A DNA stretch of 64,000 nucleotides from Flavobacterium ammonificans (lineage in GTDB: Bacteria > Bacteroidota > Bacteroidia > Flavobacteriales > Flavobacteriaceae), in contig NZ_AP025185.1 in NCBI RefSeq assembly GCF_020886115.1, forward strand, positions 434,001 to 498,000. The letters are read 5' to 3'. A program made the translations under genes and the position numbers. Below, one piece after another: positions 24,625 to 34,197 of this stretch. The notes beneath the pieces are model-generated. The model made no database searches and was not told the origin of the DNA. It saw only the letters and a list, made by a program, of their open reading frames with translations. Position 1 is the stretch's first letter. Every line of letters starts with the position of its first letter.

Positions 24625-25824
24625 TTGAACTTCCCTCTTTATATAGCCAAACGATACAGCATCAGTACTAGTAAAAACAATGCTATTAACATCATTAATC
24701 GAATTGCTAGTATGGGAATTATTATTGGCGCACTAGCTCTTTTTGTGGTGCTGTCGGTATTTAGCGGACTAAAAGAATTTAGTCTTTCGTTTACCAATGC
24801 GATGGACCCCGATTTAAAACTCAATTCTACTTTAGGGAAATCCATTTTGATTACACCCGAACAAGAGCATCAAATCAAACAAATTGACGGACTTGTTTCC
24901 TATTCCAAAATTATTGAAGAACGGGTGCTTTTTACCTTTGACGGCAAACAAGAAGTAACCTACTTAAAAGGAATTGACAGTTTGTTTACCAAAGTCAACC
25001 CCATTGAAAAAAATCTTTTTAACGGACAATGGCTCGCTCCAAACACGAATCAAGTAGTGGTGGGTTACGGCATTGCCCAGAAATTCTCTATGGGATTATT
25101 GGACTTCAACAGACCGCTAGAAGTTTTTGTTCCAAAACCCGGAAAAGGCGCTATCGAAAATCCAGAACAAGCTTTCAATCAATCGGATTTATTGCCGATT
25201 GGGATTTATACCGTCAACGAAGATTTGGATTCCAAATATGTTTTTGCTGATTTGGGTCTTGCCCAAGAATTGTTAGAATACCAGCCGAACCAAGTATCGG
25301 GATTGGAAATCAAAATTGAGAAAGGAGCCAATGAAAAAGTTATTATAGAACAATTACAATCTATTTTCAAAAATACGATCACGGTAAAAAACAGAGCGCA
25401 ACTGAACGAATCGCTTTATAAAATGCTGAATACCGAAAATATTGCGGTTTATTTAATTTTTACTTTGGTAATCGTAGTGGCGCTTTTCAACTTAATTGGT
25501 GCGCTCATTATGATGATTTTGGACAAAAAAGGCAACTTGAAAACCTTATTCAACTTGGGTGTCGAAATTAAAGATTTACGTAAAATATTCTTGCTGCAAG
25601 GCACTTTGTTGAGTGTTTTTGGGGGAGGAATCGGACTCATTTTAGGGATTGGAATTGTGGTATTGCAACAACAATTTCAGTTGATTATGATTACGCCTAC
25701 TTTAGCCTATCCAGTAGTGTTTACTGTAGAAAATGTTTTGATTGTTTTAGGAACGATTATTTCGCTTGGATTTATCGCATCTTTAATTGCGAGTAGCCGT
25801 GTGAGTAAGAAGTTATTGGATTAA
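24625..25824 (+). CDS. FtsX-family ABC transporter permease (LolC/E-like)
   Basis: 399 residues starting at TTG. The next in-frame ATG (24712) would cut into the first membrane helix and remove the family start NFPLYIAKRY. The protein has one N-terminal helix (about 20-45), a periplasmic MacB-type domain (about 50-260) and three C-terminal helices (about 270-395). This is the LolC/LolE/MacB layout. In Bacteroidota it is usually annotated as an ABC transporter permease, with the ATPase encoded elsewhere. Lipoprotein export is plausible but not shown. It is convergent with the DusB-type gene, with one base between stops. Confidence 0.85.
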   Translation: MNFPLYIAKRYSISTSKNNAINIINRIASMGIIIGALALFVVLSVFSGLKEFSLSFTNAMDPDLKLNSTLGKSILITPEQEHQIKQIDGLVSYSKIIEERVLFTFDGKQEVTYLKGIDSLFTKVNPIEKNLFNGQWLAPNTNQVVVGYGIAQKFSMGLLDFNRPLEVFVPKPGKGAIENPEQAFNQSDLLPIGIYTVNEDLDSKYVFADLGLAQELLEYQPNQVSGLEIKIEKGANEKVIIEQLQSIFKNTITVKNRAQLNESLYKMLNTENIAVYLIFTLVIVVALFNLIGALIMMILDKKGNLKTLFNLGVEIKDLRKIFLLQGTLLSVFGGGIGLILGIGIVVLQQQFQLIMITPTLAYPVVFTVENVLIVLGTIISLGFIASLIASSRVSKKLLD

Positions 25825-25825
25825 T

Positions 25826-26836
25826 TTACACAAACTCATAACCCGCATACACCTCTTCAATTTCTTTCATCACGCTAAACAAATCTTCTGCCTCATCAGT
25901 AGTAACTAATTTTTGTTTGTAGTCTTTGAAAGAATGAATGCCTTTGAAATAATTCGTATAATGACGACGCATTTCTACAATACCCAATCGTTCGCCTTTC
26001 CATTCCATCGACCAAATTAAATGGTTTCGAGCCGCTTCCACTCGGTCAATAACGGTAGGTGCTGGTAAGTGTTCGCCGGTTTTAAAGTAATGTTTGATTT
26101 CGTTAAAAATCCAAGGATAACCAATAGCGGCACGACCAATCATAATGCCGTCAATACCGTATTCGTTTTTATATTGCAAGGCTTTTTCTGGAGAATCAAT
26201 ATCTCCGTTTCCAAAAATAGGCATTGTAATTCTAGGATTGTTTTTTACTCGGGCAATGTGCGACCAATCCGAATGGCCTTTGTACATTTGAGCTCTTGTT
26301 CTCGCGTGAATAGACAAAGCTTGTACACCAATATCTTGCAAACGCTCAGCTACCTCATCAATATTAATAGAATTTTCATCCCAACCCAAACGGGTTTTTA
26401 CGGTTACAGGTAAATCGGTACTATCAATTACGGCTTTGGTTAACCGAATCATTAAATCCACATCTTTCAAAACACCTGCTCCAGCGCCTTTGCAGACCAC
26501 TTTTTTTACAGGGCAACCAAAATTAATATCAATCAAATCGGGGTTAACAGTCGAAACAATCTTAGACGACATTGCCATCGCTTCTTCATCGCCACCAAAA
26601 ATTTGGATCCCAACTGGACGCTCGTAATCAAAAATATCGAGTTTTTGACGGCTCTTGATCGCATCGCGAATTAACCCTTCTGAAGAAATAAATTCCGAAT
26701 ACATCATATCGGCGCCGTGTGTTTTACACAATCTACGAAACGGCGGATCGCTCACGTCTTCCATGGGCGCAAGTAGTAAAGGAAAATCAGGTAATTCTAT
26801 GTTGCCAATCTTAATCAAGGTGCTATTTTTTTGCAA
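25826..26836 (-). CDS. dusB: tRNA-dihydrouridine synthase
   Basis: 336 residues, flavin TIM-barrel followed by a helical tRNA-binding domain. The motifs are LAPMEDVSDPPFR (FMN site), DINFGCPVKKVVCKGAGAG, TVKTRLGW, IHARTRAQMYKG and GNGDIDSPEKAL, then GRAAIGYPWIF. It reduces specific uridines in tRNA D-loops with NADPH. DusB fits best from the sequence of motifs, and subfamily assignment is moderate. Confidence 0.9.
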   Translation of the reverse strand: MQKNSTLIKIGNIELPDFPLLLAPMEDVSDPPFRRLCKTHGADMMYSEFISSEGLIRDAIKSRQKLDIFDYERPVGIQIFGGDEEAMAMSSKIVSTVNPDLIDINFGCPVKKVVCKGAGAGVLKDVDLMIRLTKAVIDSTDLPVTVKTRLGWDENSINIDEVAERLQDIGVQALSIHARTRAQMYKGHSDWSHIARVKNNPRITMPIFGNGDIDSPEKALQYKNEYGIDGIMIGRAAIGYPWIFNEIKHYFKTGEHLPAPTVIDRVEAARNHLIWSMEWKGERLGIVEMRRHYTNYFKGIHSFKDYKQKLVTTDEAEDLFSVMKEIEEVYAGYEFV

Positions 26837-26923
26837 AGATAGTTAAGATAATTTAGTTATGAAATTTAAACCCTAGCCTAACCTTCATTTGAGATTAATA
26901 ATTAATTTTACGAAAAAATCTAT

Positions 26924-28141
26924 ATGCTCTTCCAATTTGGGTTTTACAGTTCGGTTTTACTTATTTCATTCACACATGGAATAATTTATAGTGCTTTATT
27001 ACTTTCTAAGGCAATTAAAAACGAAAATAAATCTGATTATTGGCTAAGTTTATTTATTTTTCTATGCAGCCTATACATTGCACCTTGGATGCTTGGTTTT
27101 GCTGGGTGGTATGATAATCAACCATATAGAGATTTGTTATTTTATATACCATTTCAACATTTATTCTTTATTGGTCCGATTATCTTTTTTTATACACAAA
27201 GTTTATTAAATCCTTATTTTAGGTTTTCTAAAAAAGAAACGGCTCATTTATTTCCTGGTACTCTTTACCTAATATACACATTTGCCATCTGGGTTTATGA
27301 TAAATATATTTTTGAGGGTTATTTTTTCTATGAAGATGGAATAGACAAAGATTTTGAATACTGGTATCAAAAGCTCGGCTTGATTTCTATGGTTACCTAT
27401 TTTATTTTGAGTATTCGATACTATAATGTATACAAAAAACTGATGTTTCAGGTTGTAAGTTATGCAGATTCTATTTTATTCAAATGGGTAAAAACCTATT
27501 TAATTGCTTTTTTAATAATGTTGCTTTTACCAATTACTTTTGATATTATGGGGTTTTTATTTCCTGAAATGAAATCATATCAAGGAAGTTGGTGGTTTTT
27601 TCTATTCTTTTCAATTGTAATGTATTACATTGCTGTTACTGGATTTTCAAATCCAGTAAATTCAACAATTCCGTTTAAAATGTCTTTTTTTGATAAAAAT
27701 CCGATTCTATTACTTGATTCACACAATGAGAATGAAACTGAAACAGTAATTGATATTGAACACGAAATATTTCAAGAATCAAATTCGCCCGAAATTTCTC
27801 TTTGGAAATCTAAAATTGAAACCTTAATTCAAGAAGAAAAATTATATCAAAACCCTGAATTAACGCTTAACGATTTGGCAAAAAAACTAGAAACAAATGC
27901 TTCTGTAATTTCCAAAACCATCAATCAAGGTTTTCAAATGAATTTTAACGACTGTATCAATAATTATAGAATTGAAGCTGTGAAAAATAGTTTTGCTGAA
28001 GGCGAACACAAAAAATCTACGTTATTAGGAATAGCATACGATTGCGGATTTAACTCTAAAGCAACTTTCAACCGTGCTTTCAAAAAAAATACTGGAACAA
28101 CTCCAAAAGAATTTATAGAAATGTTGTATCCTATACATTAA
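26924..28141 (+). CDS. membrane-embedded AraC-type regulator
   Basis: 405 residues. Seven predicted helices occupy about residues 7-250. They are followed by an acidic linker and a C-terminal AraC HTH domain (about 300-402; LTLNDLAKKLETNASVISK and IAYDCGFNSKATFNRAFKK). This is a one-component sensor whose DNA-binding domain faces the cytoplasm. It lies upstream of two small envelope genes pointing the same way, which it may control. The ligand is unknown. The region between it and the next gene contains the complement of an octamer (ATTTGAGA) found upstream of its own start. Confidence 0.85.
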   Translation: MLFQFGFYSSVLLISFTHGIIYSALLLSKAIKNENKSDYWLSLFIFLCSLYIAPWMLGFAGWYDNQPYRDLLFYIPFQHLFFIGPIIFFYTQSLLNPYFRFSKKETAHLFPGTLYLIYTFAIWVYDKYIFEGYFFYEDGIDKDFEYWYQKLGLISMVTYFILSIRYYNVYKKLMFQVVSYADSILFKWVKTYLIAFLIMLLLPITFDIMGFLFPEMKSYQGSWWFFLFFSIVMYYIAVTGFSNPVNSTIPFKMSFFDKNPILLLDSHNENETETVIDIEHEIFQESNSPEISLWKSKIETLIQEEKLYQNPELTLNDLAKKLETNASVISKTINQGFQMNFNDCINNYRIEAVKNSFAEGEHKKSTLLGIAYDCGFNSKATFNRAFKKNTGTTPKEFIEMLYPIH

Positions 28142-28247
28142 CAATGCTTTGCAAATTTATTTAATTAGTCTCAAATCATAATTTGAAGCGATTGATGATG
28201 ACTAATGGTGCAACTTTGCCCTATTATTAATCATTAAAATTTAAATC

Positions 28248-28604
28248 ATGAAAACAGTTATTACATTATTTGTTATTCTATTACTCACTTCTTCTTGCGG
28301 TATTTTTAATTCTCTAAATTCCAACACAACTATTAAACCTAACGATAGTTTTGTTCTAGGGAATAATGAACACGGGGCATTTAAAGTTACATTGAAGAAT
28401 ATTTCAAATCATGAATTAAGAATTTTTATGGCGCCCATTTCAGGAGGCACTCACTCTCCTATTGTTGTTGTGCCAAATGAGACTGTAAAAGTAAAAGCAG
28501 ATAAAAATACAGCTTTAGTTATTGAGAATAAATCCTCTGAGCAAGCTAATGTTATGCTAAAAGTAACTGGCGATATTGGGTTATCTATGGGTTATAAAAA
28601 CTAA
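28248..28604 (+). CDS. small lipoprotein of unknown function
   Basis: 118 residues with a lipoprotein signal (LLLTSSC, Cys at about 17). The mature part is a compact beta-rich domain of about 100 residues. It lies 106 bases after the AraC regulator and 11 bases before a DUF2807 gene, so it probably forms an operon with the latter. A weak promoter (TTG, 16 bases, CAACTTTG at 28211-28218) lies upstream. No catalytic motif is visible. Confidence 0.75.
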   Translation: MKTVITLFVILLLTSSCGIFNSLNSNTTIKPNDSFVLGNNEHGAFKVTLKNISNHELRIFMAPISGGTHSPIVVVPNETVKVKADKNTALVIENKSSEQANVMLKVTGDIGLSMGYKN

Positions 28605-28615
28605 TTTTTATAATT

Positions 28616-29281
28616 ATGATAAAATTAATCGTAACCTTAATAATGGCTTTACTGTCAACTTTTACAAACGCCCAACTACGAGGCTCAGGAAAAACAATCA
28701 CAAAAACTTATGATTATAATAATTTCGACAAACTATCATTTCAAGATTTAGACGGTAAAATTGAGGTCGAAACAGGAAAAGAATTTAGTATTTCGGTTAT
28801 AATTGATGACAATTTATTTCCAATATTAGGTTTCGAAGAAAATAATTCAAAGAATGAACTAAAATTATTTTTCAAAAATAACGCTAATAACAAAAAATAC
28901 ATTGAAAACACAAACATCAAAATCATGATTTCAATGCCAAAAATTCTCGAATTAAATCATTCGGGAAATAGTAATTTAATTGTTTCAAATCTATCAGGAA
29001 CCAATTTCAAACTTAAAAATTCTGGAAACGGAATAATAAAAATTTCTGGGTCAATTGATTTATTGGAAATAATTAACACTGGAAATGGTAACACCAAAGC
29101 CGAAAAACTTCTTTCAAAAAATGCAAAAATAAAGTGTTCTGGAAACGGCAATGTTTATCTAAATGTCTCTAATGATTTAAATGGTAAAGCTACAGGGAAT
29201 AGTACGATTTTCAATTTTGGGATAGCCCAATTTAATGCCCAATCATCCAAATCAGGAAACGCAAGACTTATCGAACAATAA
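28616..29281 (+). CDS. DUF2807 (GIN-domain) secreted protein
   Basis: 221 residues with a signal peptide (about 1-19, TNAQ). The mature chain matches the DUF2807 pattern: short beta turns with repeated GN-type steps (SGNSNL, SGNGII, TGNGNT, SGNGNV, TGNSTI, SGNARL). This indicates a right-handed parallel beta-helix. Members are common in Bacteroidota and presumed to be at the cell surface. It is probably cotranscribed with the preceding lipoprotein gene, both under the nearby AraC-type regulator. Confidence 0.85.
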   Translation: MIKLIVTLIMALLSTFTNAQLRGSGKTITKTYDYNNFDKLSFQDLDGKIEVETGKEFSISVIIDDNLFPILGFEENNSKNELKLFFKNNANNKKYIENTNIKIMISMPKILELNHSGNSNLIVSNLSGTNFKLKNSGNGIIKISGSIDLLEIINTGNGNTKAEKLLSKNAKIKCSGNGNVYLNVSNDLNGKATGNSTIFNFGIAQFNAQSSKSGNARLIEQ

Positions 29282-29340
29282 AATTTTTATTCAATACTCA
29301 ACATTAATTATTGTTCAATCTACAATCAAAGTTTTTACTC

Positions 29341-29348
29341 TATATTTG
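29341..29348 (+). promoter_or_regulatory. -7 box upstream of lepA
   Basis: TATATTTG, 60 bases before the lepA ATG. The wider CTCTATATTTGCAG is identical to the box at 2588. A TTG lies 27 bases upstream, longer than the normal spacer. Confidence 0.45.
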
Positions 29349-29408
29349 CAGATTAAAAGCCTTCTCAAATTACTTTTTGAATTTTGAACTTGATATTGAA
29401 ATTGAATA

Positions 29409-31205
29409 ATGAAACACATTAGAAATTTTTGCATAATTGCCCACATTGACCACGGAAAAAGTACGCTTGCCGACCGATTACTTGGCGCGACACAAACCGT
29501 AACTGCTCGTGAAGAAAAAGCGCAGTTGCTGGACAATATGGACTTGGAACGTGAACGTGGAATTACCATTAAAAGTCACGCGATTCAGATGGAATATACT
29601 TACCAAGGTCAAGAGTATATCTTGAACTTGATTGACACTCCTGGACACGTGGATTTTAGCTATGAAGTTTCTCGTTCTATTGCGGCTTGCGAAGGTGCTT
29701 TGCTGATTGTAGATGCGGCGCAAAGTATTCAGGCACAAACGATTTCTAATTTATATTTGGCTTTGGAAAACGACTTGGAAATTATTCCGGTTTTGAACAA
29801 AGTAGATTTACCAAGTGCTAACCCAGAAGAGGTAAGCGACGATATTATTGATTTATTAGGTTGTAAACTAGAAGATATTATTCACGCTTCAGGGAAAACA
29901 GGTTTTGGTGTTGAAAACATTTTAGCTGCCATTATCGAAAAAATTCCGGCGCCAAAAGGAAACAAAGACGAACCTTTACAGGCATTAATCTTTGACTCTG
30001 TTTACAATCCTTTCCGCGGAATAGAAGTTATTTTCCGTGTCATTAATGGCGAAATCAAAAAAGGACAAAAAATTAAATTCATGGCTACTGGCAATGAATA
30101 TTTTGCTGATGAAATTGGTACATTAAAATTAAATCAAGTTCCGAAACAAGTCATTTCAGCTGGAGATGTTGGATACTTAATATCAGGAATTAAAGAAGCC
30201 AAAGAAGTAAAAGTGGGTGATACTTTGACCGATGCCAAAGACCCAACAAAAAATATGATTACAGGATTTGAGGATGTAAAACCAATGGTTTTTGCCGGAA
30301 TTTATCCTGTTGATACTGAAGATTATGAGGACTTACGTTCGTCAATGGAAAAACTCCAATTGAACGATGCGTCGTTAGTTTTTGTAGCAGAAAGTTCGGC
30401 AGCTTTAGGATTTGGTTTCCGTTGCGGATTCTTAGGAATGTTGCACATGGAAATTATTCAAGAGCGTTTGGAACGTGAGTTTGACATGACTGTTATTACT
30501 ACAGTTCCTAACGTTTCGTATTTGGCTTACACCAAAAAAGATCCTGAAACGCCACTTATTGTAAACAACCCTTCTGACTTGCCTGAGCCTTCTAAATTAG
30601 ACCGAGTAGAAGAACCGTATATTAAAGCCACAATTATTACTAAAGCCGATTTCGTTGGAAACGTAATGAGTTTGTGTATTGAAAAACGCGGACTGATTAC
30701 TAATCAAACGTATTTGACTACTGAACGGGTGGAGTTGAATTTTGATATGCCATTGGCAGAAATCGTATTTGATTTTTACGACCGTTTAAAAACGGTATCT
30801 AAAGGATATGCGTCTTTCGATTATTCACCAATTGGAATGCGAACTTCTAAATTAGTAAAACTAGATGTATTGTTAAATGGGCAAACGGTAGATGCACTTT
30901 CTGCTTTGATCCACGAAGATAATGCTTACAATATTGGTAAAAAAATGACCGAAAAATTACGTGAATTAATTCCAAGACAGCAGTTTGATATTCCAATTCA
31001 AGCAGCTATTGGAGCTAAAATCATTGCTCGTGAAACCATCAAAGCCTTACGTAAAGACGTTACGGCTAAATGTTATGGAGGAGATATTTCACGTAAGCGT
31101 AAATTATTAGAAAAACAGAAAAAAGGGAAGAAACGTATGCGTCAGGTAGGAAACGTAGAGATCCCACAAGAAGCCTTTATGGCGGTATTGAAATTGAACG
31201 ATTAA
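29409..31205 (+). CDS. lepA: elongation factor 4 (LepA)
   Basis: 598 residues, the normal EF4 length. The GTPase motifs are [17 protein letters not shown] and NKVDLP. Domain II and the EF-G-like domains III and V follow. The LepA-specific C-terminal domain contains [18 protein letters not shown] and [18 protein letters not shown]. It is a ribosome-associated GTPase thought to aid initiation or remobilise stalled ribosomes. It is followed after 65 bases by the DAB operon, which has its own promoter candidate. Confidence 0.97.
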   Translation: MKHIRNFCIIAHIDHGKSTLADRLLGATQTVTAREEKAQLLDNMDLERERGITIKSHAIQMEYTYQGQEYILNLIDTPGHVDFSYEVSRSIAACEGALLIVDAAQSIQAQTISNLYLALENDLEIIPVLNKVDLPSANPEEVSDDIIDLLGCKLEDIIHASGKTGFGVENILAAIIEKIPAPKGNKDEPLQALIFDSVYNPFRGIEVIFRVINGEIKKGQKIKFMATGNEYFADEIGTLKLNQVPKQVISAGDVGYLISGIKEAKEVKVGDTLTDAKDPTKNMITGFEDVKPMVFAGIYPVDTEDYEDLRSSMEKLQLNDASLVFVAESSAALGFGFRCGFLGMLHMEIIQERLEREFDMTVITTVPNVSYLAYTKKDPETPLIVNNPSDLPEPSKLDRVEEPYIKATIITKADFVGNVMSLCIEKRGLITNQTYLTTERVELNFDMPLAEIVFDFYDRLKTVSKGYASFDYSPIGMRTSKLVKLDVLLNGQTVDALSALIHEDNAYNIGKKMTEKLRELIPRQQFDIPIQAAIGAKIIARETIKALRKDVTAKCYGGDISRKRKLLEKQKKGKKRMRQVGNVEIPQEAFMAVLKLND

Positions 31206-31239
31206 TTATTTATTCATTCCTATTTTGATATTTTTTTAA

Positions 31240-31247
31240 TAGTTTTG
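31240..31247 (+). promoter_or_regulatory. -7 box for the DAB region
   Basis: TAGTTTTG, a perfect TAnnTTTG match, 23 bases before the ATG at 31271. The only TTG upstream is 12 bases away, too close for the -33 element. Confidence 0.4.
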
Positions 31248-31270
31248 TACGACAATCCCTTTCAATTATA

Positions 31271-31636
31271 ATGACTAAAAAAATATTATTTATACTAACA
31301 ATTCTCACCTACTCTGTATGTGGTAACTTATTGTATAGTAATAATTTGCTTAACTATAGTAATTATAAGAATTACAAATTTGAGATTAAAAAAAATCATA
31401 GATTTTCTGCTATAAATGAAATCGAAAATGATTTTCAATTTATCAATTTTGATATTGAAGAGGACAACGGATTTGATGATGATCTAGAAAAACAGTTTGC
31501 TCCTATTTATTCAGACTCTAATTCAGGTTCTTATTTCAAAAAACAAAAAAGTTACAATACTTCACTTTTTTGTATTCTTCATAAAAAAATCCCTCTTTAC
31601 GATCTTTTTTGTATCTGGAAGCTACATATAAGCTAA
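31271..31636 (+). CDS. small secreted protein upstream of dabA
   Basis: 121 residues. The N-terminal 22 residues look like a signal peptide. The middle is acidic and Asn-rich. The C-terminus KKIPLYDLFCIWKLHIS is hydrophobic and unusual for an exported protein. I recall small Bacteroidota ORFs with a similar PLY-LF-WK tail near SulP or carbonic anhydrase genes, but could not check. It is 67 bases upstream of dabA in the same direction. It could be a regulatory leader or an auxiliary subunit. Confidence 0.55.
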   Translation: MTKKILFILTILTYSVCGNLLYSNNLLNYSNYKNYKFEIKKNHRFSAINEIENDFQFINFDIEEDNGFDDDLEKQFAPIYSDSNSGSYFKKQKSYNTSLFCILHKKIPLYDLFCIWKLHIS

Positions 31637-31653
31637 TACGATATTCCTAAACT

Positions 31654-31671
31654 GTTTGCTAACTAGCAAAC
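31654..31671. promoter_or_regulatory. palindrome upstream of dabA, operator candidate
   Basis: GTTTGCT (31654-31660) and AGCAAAC (31665-31671) are a perfect 7-bp inverted repeat with a 4-base centre. It lies 33 bases before the dabA start. With no T-run after it, an operator is likelier than a terminator. Confidence 0.45.
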
Positions 31672-31703
31672 CAATATTGTTATTAACTTAATATTAGCTC
31701 ATA

Positions 31704-34196
31704 ATGAATTTAACTTCATTGCGATTTGTAGAAGAAGTAACTCTTCACAAACTTTCGCATTTTCTGCCTGCACAAAATCCGTTGAAAGACTTTGTGCATC
31801 ATAACACATTACATGCTTTTCAGGATAAAGACTTTTTTACTGCATTACAAGAATCATCTGAAATATTTGGTTACAAAACATTTTTACCTCTTTCGGATTT
31901 TAGAAAGAAGTTAAAAAGCAATAAAATAAATGCTGCCATTTTAGATAAAATCATCTTTGAGAAAAAAGGAGAAGACAACTTTTTTACTTGGAAAGAAAAT
32001 GTTCTACATAAAAATTACGACGAAGCTGTTTATCCAAAAATTGGAAAACTAAGAAGTCTTTGGAAAGAGAAATACGCCATAAACTTAGATAAATCTTCTC
32101 ATGGTATTCTTTTCAGAATTTTGTGTAGTTATTTAGATCAAGGTATTTCGGTTTGGACATTTCCTGTTCATAAAGACGGATTTTTAGCTTCAATAAAAGA
32201 ATTAGAAAGTAATGGTGTTTTTAGTATTTTTTCAACGGCAAGAGCAAAGAAATTACTAAATGAAAATACTTCCATTTATAAATTACTTCAAATTATAGTT
32301 GGAGAGGGTTTGTATTTTGAAAATTATCTTTTTGATCAACAATTTTCTCATCCTGGATGGAGCGGCATGATTGCAACTTTAGAAAACAATCCCACTTCGT
32401 TATTAGATGAAAGAAAAATAACTTTAAAAGAAATGATCACTTTTGAATTGCTTTTAGAGATTGATACTTTGGATCAAAAGTTTGGAGAAAACTGGGAACC
32501 TTTAATCACTAAAATTAATTTTGATGCTGAAAATTTATTTTCACAATCACCTTATTCAGAATATTTTGAAGTACTTTCTATTTGGCAAGAAGCTTTTGAA
32601 TGGACATTTTACAATCAAGCTTTAACTGGCTTACAAGATAAAACGGGTGTAAAAATCTCAGAAGAAACCACAAAATTTCAAGCTTTATTTTGTATGGACG
32701 ACAGAGAATGCTCATTCAGAAGACATATAGAAGCTTTAGAACCTAGTGTAAAAACCTTTGGAGTAGCAGCATTTTTTAACTTCGAATTTTTCTATCAACC
32801 CATAAATGGAAAATTCTTTACCAAATTATGTCCAGCACCGGTTACGCCTAAATTTTTAATTAAAGAATTACCGAGAAAAAAGAAAAGTGCAAAAGATTAT
32901 CATTACCATAAAAAATCTCATTCTTTAATATTTGGTTGGCTTATTTCTCAAACTTTAGGGTATACCTCAGCGTTTAAATTATTTTTAAATATTTTTAAAC
33001 CAAGTATGTCTCCTGCTACTTCAGCTTCCTTCAAACATTTGAATAAAAAGTCACAATTAGTAATTGAAAACACCAATCCAGAAGATAAAATAGACGGTTT
33101 ACAAGTAGGATTTTCTATTGAAGAAATGGCAAATCGTGTAGAAGGCATCCTGAAAACTATTGGTTTGGTTAAGAATTTTGCTCCCATAGTTTATGTAGTA
33201 GGACATGGAGCGACTAGTGTAAACAATACTCACTTTGCAGGTTACGATTGTGGCGCATGCAGCGGAAGACCAAGTAGCGTAAATGCAAAAGTATTAAGTT
33301 TCGCTGCCAATCATTTGAAAGTACGTGACATTCTAGCCGAAAGAGGTATTATTATTCCAAAAGACACGCAGTTTCTACCGGCTTTACATGATACTACTAG
33401 AGATGAAATTGTTTTTTACGATGAGACTTATTTATCTGAAAAAAATAAAATATTTCATGTAAAAAACAGTAAAATATTTACCAATGCGCTTGCAAATAAC
33501 GCCAAAGAACGCTCTAGAAGATTTGACACCATTAATTCTGACGAAAGTATTTCAAAAGTTCATGAAAAAATAAAAAATCGTTCGGTTTCATTATTTGAAC
33601 CTCGACCTGAATTGAATCATGCGACAAATGCCATGTGTATTGTGGGAAGAAGAAGTGTTTCAGACCATGTGTTTTTAGACCGTCGCTCGTTTATGAATTC
33701 ATTTGATTATGAAGTAGATCCAAAAGGTGATTATTTAGCTGGAATTTTGAATGCAGTAGCGCCAGTAGGAGGCGGAATTAATTTAGAATATTACTTCTCT
33801 AGAGTTGACAATCAAAAACTCGGTGCGGGATCCAAATTACCACATAATGTAATGGGATTAATTGGAGTTGCTAATGGAATTGACGGAGATTTAAGACCTG
33901 GTTTGCCAAGTCAAATGATTGAAGTTCATGATCCATTACGCTTGTTAATTGTAGTAGAACATTTTCCTGAAATAGTAAAATATGCCATAACAAAAGTTCC
34001 TGCAACCTACGAATGGTTTATTAATAACTGGGTAAATTTAGTAGTAATTTATCCTGAAACTAAAGAACTTTTCCGTTTTGTAGATGGTGAATTTGTACTT
34101 TATAATCCAATTTCATTTGATATAAAAACAACAAATAATTCATTGGAATATGCTATGACTAGTTCAGAAAATTTAAACATAACTCTAATAAAATAA
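31704..34196 (+). CDS. dabA: DabA, inorganic-carbon transporter catalytic subunit (DUF2309)
   Basis: 830 residues, the DUF2309/UPF0753 length. The protein resembles a beta-carbonic-anhydrase active site coupled to a membrane partner. The zinc-site residues of the family are present: C330 and D332 (CMDDREC), H501 (VVGHGATS) and C516 (YDCGACS). Their spacing (2 and 15) equals that of C351/D353 and H524/C539 of the characterised Halothiobacillus protein. With DabB it is proposed to hydrate CO2 vectorially, driven by ion flow, giving cytoplasmic bicarbonate. It lies one base before dabB. Confidence 0.93.
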   Translation: MNLTSLRFVEEVTLHKLSHFLPAQNPLKDFVHHNTLHAFQDKDFFTALQESSEIFGYKTFLPLSDFRKKLKSNKINAAILDKIIFEKKGEDNFFTWKENVLHKNYDEAVYPKIGKLRSLWKEKYAINLDKSSHGILFRILCSYLDQGISVWTFPVHKDGFLASIKELESNGVFSIFSTARAKKLLNENTSIYKLLQIIVGEGLYFENYLFDQQFSHPGWSGMIATLENNPTSLLDERKITLKEMITFELLLEIDTLDQKFGENWEPLITKINFDAENLFSQSPYSEYFEVLSIWQEAFEWTFYNQALTGLQDKTGVKISEETTKFQALFCMDDRECSFRRHIEALEPSVKTFGVAAFFNFEFFYQPINGKFFTKLCPAPVTPKFLIKELPRKKKSAKDYHYHKKSHSLIFGWLISQTLGYTSAFKLFLNIFKPSMSPATSASFKHLNKKSQLVIENTNPEDKIDGLQVGFSIEEMANRVEGILKTIGLVKNFAPIVYVVGHGATSVNNTHFAGYDCGACSGRPSSVNAKVLSFAANHLKVRDILAERGIIIPKDTQFLPALHDTTRDEIVFYDETYLSEKNKIFHVKNSKIFTNALANNAKERSRRFDTINSDESISKVHEKIKNRSVSLFEPRPELNHATNAMCIVGRRSVSDHVFLDRRSFMNSFDYEVDPKGDYLAGILNAVAPVGGGINLEYYFSRVDNQKLGAGSKLPHNVMGLIGVANGIDGDLRPGLPSQMIEVHDPLRLLIVVEHFPEIVKYAITKVPATYEWFINNWVNLVVIYPETKELFRFVDGEFVLYNPISFDIKTTNNSLEYAMTSSENLNITLIK

Positions 34197-34197
34197 G

